Shown here in pieces: positions 53,301-60,238 of a stretch of 64,000 bases of DNA (positions within the stretch are counted from its first letter, which is position 1; each line of letters starts with the position of its first letter). The stretch covers positions 7,621-71,620 of the forward strand of contig NZ_NUUX01000001.1 in the NCBI RefSeq assembly GCF_002564465.1, in the 5' to 3' direction. The stretch comes from Bacillus sp. AFS088145 (GTDB taxonomy: Bacteria; Bacillota; Bacilli; Bacillales; Bacillaceae_G). The position numbers and the translations under genes are program-made. The notes beneath the pieces are model-generated. The model was not told the origin of the DNA, made no database searches, and worked only from the letters and a program-made list of their open reading frames with translations.

Positions 53301-53920
53301 GTATAGTCTATTCCCGTGTCGACTATAGCAACAAGTAATCCTTCTCCTTGATAGCCATAATCCTGCCATACTTTTTGAGCTTGTACTAATTCTTTGCTTG
53401 CCCCCATAGAAGGCTGAAATTTTCTTGCGATATGTACATTTGTTACACCTGGAGTCGATTGAATTTCCTCTAAGTTACGAAATTCAGTTTCTACACTAAA
53501 ACCATTAAATCCTTCATAAAAACGCTGTTTAACTTTCACATCTGATTTCTCAGAAATGTGTTCAATCGCTTCATCTTGTTTTTGTTTAAAATGTGCTCTT
53601 TTACTTTGATTAGACTCTTCCGAGGCTGTTGCCGGCTTCTCAACTTCAACGATTACACGTACTTTTTCTTCTGGTTTATAAGGTTTTACTATTCCCTTCT
53701 CTTTTAAATCTTTATAGCCAAACTCATCTACCGCATCTGCAGCAGTTTGTTTTTGCTCATCAACAAAAATTTGCTGACCTTGTTTTACAATTTCTTCAAT
53801 ACTTGGAGCTGGGATCTGATTTTCCTCTGTTCCTTCAGCAAATCCTGTTGATGTAAATAACATTGTAACCAAAGTTGTTGTTGCAAGTACCTTGTAAGGA
53901 AAACTTTTTTTCTTTTTCAT
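50399..53920 (-). CDS. Secreted S8 serine protease, Vpr-like, without dockerin
   Basis: 1173 aa. Signal peptide 1-28 (ends GFAEG); inhibitor-type propeptide about 85-170; S8 active site D201 (AIVDTGIDYTHKD), H268 (NSHGMHVAG), N367 and S600 (SGTSMASPHVAG); PA insert about 440-550. The C-terminal 500 residues are Fn3- and Ig-like beta modules (KPQTVKLPFHVDSVAPVVSDI), giving a layout close to Vpr and lactocepin-type cell-envelope proteases. There is no dockerin, cohesin-like segment or LPxTG anchor, so it is probably freely secreted. AGAGGAGAGTAAAA precedes the ATG. The sequence is only distantly related to its neighbours. Confidence 0.92.
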   Translation of the reverse strand: MKKKKSFPYKVLATTTLVTMLFTSTGFAEGTEENQIPAPSIEEIVKQGQQIFVDEQKQTAADAVDEFGYKDLKEKGIVKPYKPEEKVRVIVEVEKPATASEESNQSKRAHFKQKQDEAIEHISEKSDVKVKQRFYEGFNGFSVETEFRNLEEIQSTPGVTNVHIARKFQPSMGASKELVQAQKVWQDYGYQGEGLLVAIVDTGIDYTHKDMTLTEKGKAKEKYSKESIQKKFAETGVGEVWYSDKVPTGYDWADHDTDVIPHSAGNSHGMHVAGTVGANGDEANDGVKGIAPGVQLLAEKVFSDNANGAYEDDIIAGIEHAVTMGADVINMSLGTDAGFVSEEDDPIQKAIREATEQGTLVVVAGGNSAYSTKNNLIPSSVKPYAESPDIGTVGEPGVSPYALSVASYENTSIHVAALKSEDGLQLPYQDQTQFNMRLSSVLSPLESYEMVYVGEGKTADFKDKDVTNKIVVAKPNAKYGSYTYIQTEAKKKNAKAVILVPANEDVDYPFVYFSPYFTPAATTSRAVGATLISQLTSGHIVKMKPSTGIYVENPNKNTMSYFSSYGTPHTLDFKPEISAPGGKIYSTVPGNQYEVMSGTSMASPHVAGGSALILQSLYEKGLTHSEETALKAKIALMNTAKLVLDPSTNNEVPYSPRVQGSGLMQIENAIKTPVLVTREKTSLEQAGAVALKEIKSDNVHFKLNAEALQNLNIKDLEYQVYVDVLTDGKETKDFDLDNDGKLDSKEYLTLKSERVQGAIASVNGETVSSTAGKTLKIKPGQEKNLDIQIQLPSSLKKGTFVEGYVRLVPSGKNSESAVPLTLPYMGYYGEWDQPQNIDPAAYEKDAFLGYTTLWNDEPFSENTFPLGYDPKTATFNKDRIAISPNAGLNTVFPTFTVLRNLEKTEMYVENENGEMIKYLGDFSEYTGKPWKFRKNIMSYRDYMNGGYVWDETDENGKVVKDGIYNYVIKSTLDYKDAKPQTVKLPFHVDSVAPVVSDIQVKPKDGQYEISFKATDNEKGSGYYGAIVWYNGKYKPLQPGQTSVLIKEEPKSVVVLGSDYALNHSYTVWGDSSYINEGMLVSYFSVYPNKNVNASTPALISGYANNKVNWKINVKDVNGNLVDSFNVDNQVEIHLKWAPESSIPSGTYTISADVENKGGFKVTTKPQTVTVLQK

Positions 53921-53955
53921 TTTTACTCTCCTCTACAGTAAACTTTCATTTTCTT

Positions 53956-53978
53956 AATCTATTAAAATGAAATAGATT
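53956..53978. promoter_or_regulatory. Inverted repeat upstream of the Vpr-like gene
   Basis: AATCTATT (53956-53963) and AATAGATT (53971-53978) are perfect arms with a 7-nt spacer, about 36 nt upstream of the start codon. Possible operator or leader hairpin. Confidence 0.4.
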
Positions 53979-54534
53979 TAACTCAAAAGCACCAAAAAGA
54001 TTGATTACTCATTCTTTGGCCAAATCTGGTACAATACTAATTTTAATTGCGTTGTTGCAAGAATCATATTGGGTTATTTATATGACCTTTAGACCTATGT
54101 ATAAAAATAAAAAAACAAAAATTCAAGTAGAAAATAAGGGAATTTTAACTTATTTGGTCGAGAGGCTTCTAAAAAGAATGATTTAATCGGGATAATCCAA
54201 CTAAGTGGATGAGCAAATTTATTGATTAAATTACAAATTAAAGGAAAAAATTATGAATTTCTGACTTGAAGTACAAATAAAAATAGTAAAATAGAAAGAA
54301 TTAAATATAGCTTAAATAGTTCAACTTTATTATTTTCAAGACAAGTCTCTATCTTCATTTTTGGATGCTATAGCGGTCAATGGCTACCTAAATGAAGAGA
54401 CGAAAAGATAATAGGCTCCATTTTATTGAATCAATGTCAATCTATCAAAAGGGAGGATATTCTTGTTTTTTCAAAAAAAAGGTGCCCCTAAAAAGATGTA
54501 CTTTTGGGACACGCTCCTCTTCTAAGATTAATAT
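53979..54534. other. Intergenic region upstream of the Vpr-like gene
   Basis: About 550 AT-rich bases. A short plus-strand frame at 54463-54525 starts at TTG with AAAAGGGAGGATATTC before it and reads MFFQKKGAPKKMYFWDTLLF, but it runs through a minus-strand terminator-like hairpin (GTGTCCC/GGGGCAC, then T8), so coding is doubtful. No other gene found. Confidence 0.4.
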
Positions 54535-54693
54535 TTAAAGCAATGAATTACTAAAATACTATAAAACTTCTAACCACTACCCCAAGTTGTACTTAAAACT
54601 TTTTCAAGTACTTCAAGTGAAATTTTAAAGAATCAGAAGATATTCAGACAACTCGGTATGATTTTTTAAACTTGAAAAAAGACGACTTAATAA
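54535..54693 (-). repeat. Diverged 160-bp direct repeat, copy 2
   Basis: Pairs with 49959-50117. On the minus strand both copies contain a short open stretch after TGA that reads FFKI, then E-V, E-K and a Trp near the end (KISLEVLEKVLSTTWGSG here). It begins inside the terminator of protease 4. Confidence 0.65.
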
Positions 54694-54706
54694 CAGTCGT
54701 CTTTTC
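54672..54706 (-). terminator. Intrinsic terminator of dockerin protease 4
   Basis: AAAAGACGACT pairs with AGTCGTCTTTT around TAATAAC, with A and T runs on either side. Confidence 0.8.
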
Positions 54707-54717
54707 CATTCGATTAA

Positions 54718-57700
54718 TTAATTCAACCCTAACTCTTTCTTAATATCCTCAAGTGATTTTGATTTATATTTTTCTAGAGGTTTTGGAGCGTTTTCCACCG
54801 TTGGATTTTGCATTAAGTAATTATTTTCGATGAATGCAAAGTCTTTTGCGTCTACGATTTTGTCAAAATTAATGTCTGCACTGCGACTTTCAGTTCCCCA
54901 ATTAGTTTGGATCGCTAAGGCGTCCTTCAAATCAATGACATTATCTTTATTAACGTCTCCAGGAATTGCAGCATTAAAATTGATTTCAGGATTCCAATGA
55001 GCAGTTAGTGTGCCTTCGTCATCTAGGAAGCCCACATGGAAAGGTTCATATATTGTGAAATGGCCAGGAATATCGAGTGATACTACCATTTCATCGAGTG
55101 TTTTCGGTAATTTATCCACGGATACTTGGCCAAATTGATTTATAACTCCTGGGTTGATGTTACCGTTTTGATCCTTTACTGAAAGAACTGCGCCAATCTG
55201 CGATGGGGCTACTCTCCATGCACTCTTACCTTCTTTTTGCAATGATACTGGACTTCCAATACTTCCTGATATTTTTGAATAAGTTGCTTTACTCCAAATC
55301 GGTGGAATTGTTGAATTCATTGCAATTGATTGGTTAGATTCGTTTATATAAGATGCAGACGATGATTTAAAAGGTGCATAAAAATTATAAGTATTATCTT
55401 TTACTTTTAACGTTACTTCTGCAAATGGTACATCACCTGTCACTGTTCCGTTAGTCATCTCTATATTTACATTTACATTTGTATTCAATCCTGATGGAGC
55501 TGAATTAGATGTGAGTTTCGCTGAACCAAATTTTTCAATTGCTGGATTAAGTTTTACATCTACAAATTCTAATTGATTATTTGAAAATGAAAGGCTACTA
55601 GCTATTTTTTTTGCATCAGTAACGTTATATGCTGTTAGGTTCACCTTTACATTTTCACCTGCATTTACAATTTTTTGATTAACACTTCCATAAACAAGTG
55701 GAGTGCCTTCTGGAATAAATGTAAAATATTTGTTTCTTGTACCAATCTTTGCTGAATTATATCCTGCAAGTTCAACATTTACACTTTTAGCAGAGGGATT
55801 AATCGGGATATTATATGCAAAGTTTCCCTTTGCATCAACATTGAAACCATTTGTAAAGGTAGCACTATTATTTTTTACCTGTATAAAATTACCCGATTGG
55901 TCAATTGAAATACCTTGCGTATGATAATCATCTTGGGTTTTATCAAAAACTGTACCTTTAATTGGATAAGAAGTTGTACCGGGTTTAACCTCAATAACGC
56001 CTTCTTCTAAATCTGTTGTAAAAGTAGGGCCAGTAATATCAATCATTACATGGTCAGTCATCGAAAATGATTTACCATTTCTATTTGTTCCGATCATTTT
56101 TACTTTATAATGTGCTGGACCATAAGGTCCTTTTACTACAGTAGAGGATACTGGGTTTTTCGGGTCATTAGTGAAAGGATTATAGTATCCGGTAAATACA
56201 CCAGTGACATAATAATCAGTATTTTCATCCAATTGCGATGCAGGGATTTGTCCTAAATAACCGATTTCTTCATCTGTTTCACTATCAAGTAAAACAAAAT
56301 CAATCGTTTCCATACTAGAACTTAAATTAAAAGTTGCACCTGCGTTAAATTCAAGTAATGGGTAATAATTAGTATAATCTGACGTCATCATCTTATTGTA
56401 TGTAGCCGCTGAATTAAATCCTTCTTTTACATAGTGAACGCCAAATGGAATTTGATATTGTTCAGTTGGATCTGCATCATTCGTAAAGACGATATACCCT
56501 TCATATATTCCTTTTTCGGCATTTGCAGGTATTTTCAAATGAAAGTTAATCGGTTTTTGACTACTTCCATCTAAAGTCACTGATGAAGGACCAGTTAATG
56601 TAACATCATTTAAACTTGCATCTCTAGATCCTCTTAATCCAGTTTGATATTTAACATCAATACTAAAAGTCTTCGCTTTTTCACTTCTATTGTTTAGTAT
56701 AATTTGTCTGTTCGCCGAAATTTCTTCGTTTTTGAAACTAAATGACCCAAAACTCATCGCACCTGTTAACTCTTTAATTGATTTTTCTTTTCCATCAATA
56801 ATTGTTGGCGTACTATCTACTACATTTAATTCTACGTTTGAGTGAATTGCTTCATATGCATCTACTCTTCCGCTACCAACTTCATATACACTATAATCCT
56901 TCTTTAAAGGATCAGCCGTATTCATCAAAATCGATTTCACATCTGCAGGCTGTAGATTTTTATTTGATTGTAGTAATAGTGCTGACACTCCTGCAACATA
57001 CGGAGTCGCCATTGATGTTCCAGATAGGCGTTCATATGCAATTTTATAATCTTCAGGTTTCGTTCCATCCACTGTTTTATTATTTACATAAAATGGAACA
57101 GTCGAAAGAATTGCTGCACCTGGTGCCGTTACTTCTGGCTTTATGTCATAATTTATGCGAGATGGTCCTCTTGAACTAAATGATGTTAGTTCATCCTCAG
57201 GTGTTTTAAATTTCGTATAATCTCCAAAAGTAAAGTCAGAATTTCCTTGTTTAATCGCATTTGAGATTGCTAGGCCATCTTCATTTGACATCGAAAATGT
57301 AGGAATAGCTAATAGAGATTCACCGACATACCCTTGTATGATCCCTTCAGCTTTGTTGACGTCATTATTATAAATTATTACTGCAACAGCCCCTTTAGCC
57401 TTCGCTAGTTTGATTTTATCAATAAAAGAAGTTTCCCCTCTTTGAATAAAAGCAATTTTTCCTTTTAGATCTTTTCCGTTATAATCAATACCTTTTCCTA
57501 AACCAACATCAACTAGATTAAACGTTTTTCCTTTTAATGCCGTTAGATCATCTGTGTAGTTTCTGGCTAATTCTCTTACAGTATATTCTTTATTATTTTG
57601 AAAACCTGAAAACTGGAAAAGATTAATCGCACTAGTTGATGCACCAACTGTTAATGCTAATGCTGATGATCCTGGAGAGCCAAGTGTATACATTCCATTT

Positions 57701-58842
57701 CCACTATTACCGGCAGCGACTACAGTCGTAACGCCACTTAGAACAGCATTGTTTACAGCTACCGAAGTCGCAAAAAGCGGATCATTTATTGTTGCACCTA
57801 GTGACATATTAATGATATCCATACCGTCACTTACTGCTCTATCTAGCGCTGCTATAATGTCTGAACCTTTTCCAGCTCCATATGGTCCAAGAACTCTGTA
57901 TGAATAAATATCTGCCTCTGGCGCAGCTCCAACAGTTTTATATTCAGTATCAGCAACACCTCGACTGCCGATTATTCCCGCAACATGTGTACCATGTTCT
58001 GTATAATATGTATTTGATCCCGAGAGTTCAGGTTTTCCTGATTTTTTCCAATCAGCATATGTAGCTTCCATCGGATCATTATCATTATCAACGAAATCAT
58101 AGCCACCTTTATAGGCATCTTTTAAATCAGGATGGTTATAATCAATTCCTGTATCAAGAATACCTATTTTAATGCCTTTCCCCGTATAGCCCTCGGCATG
58201 TAAACGATCTAATCCATCATAAGGTGAATAGTTTGCAATGTTAAATTCATCTGCCTTTAATTGTTCACTTTGTTCCTTTTGATTAGGTTGATCGATTGAA
58301 AACGTCTCATCACTCCATATATTTTTTACAGCCTTCGATTTTAATAGATTCTTAATTTGGTTTGCTGGTAGGCTAATCGAAACACCGTTAAAAGTATGTT
58401 TATATGAACGATTAATTGTATAGTTTACTTTTGATTTATTTTCATCTGTTAATAATTGGTCCACATCTTCTTGAAAGGTATTATGATCTTGATCAACTAA
58501 TTGTGTAGCCTCAGTTTCTGATAATTTCTGCCCATCTAGACTAGCTTCAATTTGAGCAACTTTTGCAGGCTTGTGTACAAACTCAACAATGACATTTGCT
58601 TGTTCTATAGTACTTAGATCTATATCAGAAGAAATTTGAAGACCTGTTGTTGCATTCGTTGATAGTTGGTTTAAAGCAGCCCTTTGCATTGGTGTTAACT
58701 TAGCGAGCATGTCCTCAACGTTCGTAGAGCTAACAGCTTTTGATACATTTACATTACCAAATGAAGCTAAAAGAAAACTAGACGATAAAGCTAAAACAGT
58801 CATGCTTTTTACAATCTTACTTCTTTGTACCGATTTCCCCAT
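54718..58842 (-). CDS. Secreted S8 serine protease with cohesin-like and dockerin modules (protease 4)
   Basis: 1374 aa. Signal peptide about 1-36; I9-type propeptide about 45-185; D230 (GILDTGIDYNHPDL), H283, N379 and S610 complete the active site; PA insert about 405-550. The catalytic half resembles proteases 2 and 3, but the part after about residue 830 (DYTNYYPLLEFNAGATFNLSS onward) resembles proteases 1 and 5 more, including the cohesin-like segment NAGENVKVNLTAYNVTDAKK. The dockerin loops are GDVNKDNVIDLKD and ADINFDKIVDAKD, and the tail is YKSKSLEDIKKELGLN. The protein therefore looks like a chimera of the two subfamilies. GGAGGAAGAAA precedes the ATG. Confidence 0.9.
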   Translation of the reverse strand: MGKSVQRSKIVKSMTVLALSSSFLLASFGNVNVSKAVSSTNVEDMLAKLTPMQRAALNQLSTNATTGLQISSDIDLSTIEQANVIVEFVHKPAKVAQIEASLDGQKLSETEATQLVDQDHNTFQEDVDQLLTDENKSKVNYTINRSYKHTFNGVSISLPANQIKNLLKSKAVKNIWSDETFSIDQPNQKEQSEQLKADEFNIANYSPYDGLDRLHAEGYTGKGIKIGILDTGIDYNHPDLKDAYKGGYDFVDNDNDPMEATYADWKKSGKPELSGSNTYYTEHGTHVAGIIGSRGVADTEYKTVGAAPEADIYSYRVLGPYGAGKGSDIIAALDRAVSDGMDIINMSLGATINDPLFATSVAVNNAVLSGVTTVVAAGNSGNGMYTLGSPGSSALALTVGASTSAINLFQFSGFQNNKEYTVRELARNYTDDLTALKGKTFNLVDVGLGKGIDYNGKDLKGKIAFIQRGETSFIDKIKLAKAKGAVAVIIYNNDVNKAEGIIQGYVGESLLAIPTFSMSNEDGLAISNAIKQGNSDFTFGDYTKFKTPEDELTSFSSRGPSRINYDIKPEVTAPGAAILSTVPFYVNNKTVDGTKPEDYKIAYERLSGTSMATPYVAGVSALLLQSNKNLQPADVKSILMNTADPLKKDYSVYEVGSGRVDAYEAIHSNVELNVVDSTPTIIDGKEKSIKELTGAMSFGSFSFKNEEISANRQIILNNRSEKAKTFSIDVKYQTGLRGSRDASLNDVTLTGPSSVTLDGSSQKPINFHLKIPANAEKGIYEGYIVFTNDADPTEQYQIPFGVHYVKEGFNSAATYNKMMTSDYTNYYPLLEFNAGATFNLSSSMETIDFVLLDSETDEEIGYLGQIPASQLDENTDYYVTGVFTGYYNPFTNDPKNPVSSTVVKGPYGPAHYKVKMIGTNRNGKSFSMTDHVMIDITGPTFTTDLEEGVIEVKPGTTSYPIKGTVFDKTQDDYHTQGISIDQSGNFIQVKNNSATFTNGFNVDAKGNFAYNIPINPSAKSVNVELAGYNSAKIGTRNKYFTFIPEGTPLVYGSVNQKIVNAGENVKVNLTAYNVTDAKKIASSLSFSNNQLEFVDVKLNPAIEKFGSAKLTSNSAPSGLNTNVNVNIEMTNGTVTGDVPFAEVTLKVKDNTYNFYAPFKSSSASYINESNQSIAMNSTIPPIWSKATYSKISGSIGSPVSLQKEGKSAWRVAPSQIGAVLSVKDQNGNINPGVINQFGQVSVDKLPKTLDEMVVSLDIPGHFTIYEPFHVGFLDDEGTLTAHWNPEINFNAAIPGDVNKDNVIDLKDALAIQTNWGTESRSADINFDKIVDAKDFAFIENNYLMQNPTVENAPKPLEKYKSKSLEDIKKELGLN

Positions 58843-58931
58843 TTTCTTCCTCCTAGTAATTAATTGTTGCCACTAAAATTAAATGATGGCTAAGATCTGT
58901 TTAACGATCATTTAATTTCTTTTCAACTTTA

Positions 58932-58960
58932 ATTATTCAGAAAATTCAATCTATAGTCAA
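58932..58960 (-). promoter_or_regulatory. Promoter of dockerin protease 4
   Basis: On the minus strand TTGACT (58955-58960), 17-nt spacer ATAGATTGAATTTTCTG, AATAAT (58932-58937). The spacer again carries a GAATTTTC-type half of the motif seen in the other three promoters, in the opposite orientation. Confidence 0.65.
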
Positions 58961-59111
58961 ATGGGTTATTTTAATCCTTTATTATCGATAGTACAAAAAA
59001 AATATTACCATTTTCGACTATATTCCCTAAGAATAGTGAACAACATTTACTTAGTAGTTATAAACAAGCCTGGTATTCAGTAATGCATTTATAAATAAAA
59101 CACACCTACTT

Positions 59112-59203
59112 GCGGCCGTTAAGGCGAATACAGAGGCGTAGTTTGACCTAACTTAATTCCTAAAATTGGCCATCACTTCGAATAAACTTCCTTCTGCCAA
59201 TTT
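59112..59203. repeat. Dispersed intergenic repeat, copy D
   Basis: GCGGCCGTTAAGGCGAATAC, CAGAGGCGTAGTTTG, CTTAATTCCTAAAATTGGC and CTGCCAATTT. The AAATTGGC/GCCAATTT helix is kept, whereas the inner hairpin has diverged. Lies upstream of the protease 4 promoter. Confidence 0.6.
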
Positions 59204-59221
59204 ATATTTTCTTAACGTGCA

Positions 59222-59262
59222 AAAAAACCTTATTGGAAAATATCATTCCAATAGGACATTAA
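59222..59262 (-). terminator. Intrinsic terminator
   Basis: CCTTATTGGA pairs with TCCAATAGG; on the minus strand TTTTTTTG follows. It belongs to a decayed minus-strand gene, since only broken frames lie to its right. Confidence 0.65.
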
Positions 59263-59767
59263 ATTATTTTTTATTTGTTTGCGGTTTGTACCCCAAATTC
59301 TGATGCATGTTCATTACCTGCTACTGTTTCAGATTCATTTAAAAATCATTATTTTTCGCGTAGTTAGTGCAATCATATATATGATACCCCCCATCAAAGT
59401 ACCACTAATCGTATTATAAGTTCAGTCTTTCCAAGTCGATAAACTGCTGCAGTGAGGGGTAGATCCCTCTAAGCAATGATCTTCTTTTTATTATGAGATT
59501 ATCAATTAATCTTCAAAAAGTTGCTCAATATTTGCCAATTATTTTTATAAATAATGGCTCTTTTTGCAAAATCAAAGCTGAGCCATTACTTTATTAAGAC
59601 TTTAATAACCCAATAGACAAATAGTTACACATCTTAATTAATCATAATATTAAGTAAATTAAAAGAAACTTCAAATAGAGTGAAAAAAAAAATTTATATT
59701 TTTTGTCATCTAAACTAGGTATTCATTTAATTTTACTTGAAAACCATTTTAAGGGGTGTAAATAAAA
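59263..59767. other. Gene-poor region with broken minus-strand frames
   Basis: About 500 bases. Short minus-strand remnants include ISGTLMGGIIYMIALTTRK (membrane-like) and NESETVAGNEHASEFGVQT ending just before the terminator at 59262. A further hairpin (AATGGCTC/GAGCCATT) lies at about 59556-59590. No intact gene. Confidence 0.4.
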
Positions 59768-60131
59768 TTGAAAAAGGGTTACTCAAGTCCATTTAAAGTA
59801 AGTTCTACTAGTATGCTATTTTCAAGTCATTCTTACGCTTAACAGTCAAGAGAACGAAGAACAAGACAAATACTTCGATCCTACAATCGACACAGCAAGT
59901 ACAAAACCACCTGACATCATTACTCACTTTACACAAGATCCAACATTAAAAAAGTAGCAGAAAAATAATTCCAGAAACGATTCTAGCATTTGTAGCTACA
60001 GTGATTGGTCCAGTAGCTCTAAAATTAACATCTTTTTTTATTTTACTGTTCTGGCAATTTATAGAATATACGCTCAAGCCGTATCGAGTCATACCGTTAT
60101 GCAAGCAACTTATTTTATTTGTTTTAAAATA
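59768..60131 (+). pseudogene. Frameshifted small secreted or membrane protein gene
   Basis: A TTG start behind TTAAGGGGTGTAAATAAAA reads KKGYSSPFKVSSTSMLFSSH and stops at TAA (59840). The next frame continues NSQENEEQDKYFDPTIDTAS to a TAG (59955). A third frame then reads ETILAFVATVIGPVALKL, SFFILLFWQFIEY and on to about 60131. Together they give a signal-like N terminus, a polar linker and membrane helices, broken by two frameshifts. Family not recognised. It is the only plus-strand gene relic in the protease array. Confidence 0.5.
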
Positions 60132-60238
60132 AATTAGCCATAAAAAAACTACACTTCAATAGTTAGTTGTGTCTAACTATCGGGGTGCAGTTCACTTGAG
60201 GATTTTCTTCATTTTTAAGGGTCTTTTGATTGTGCTTT

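Noticed and set aside
54001-54186. 61-codon plus-strand frame upstream of the Vpr-like protease
   Set aside because: No ribosome site; it lies in the promoter region of the minus-strand gene.
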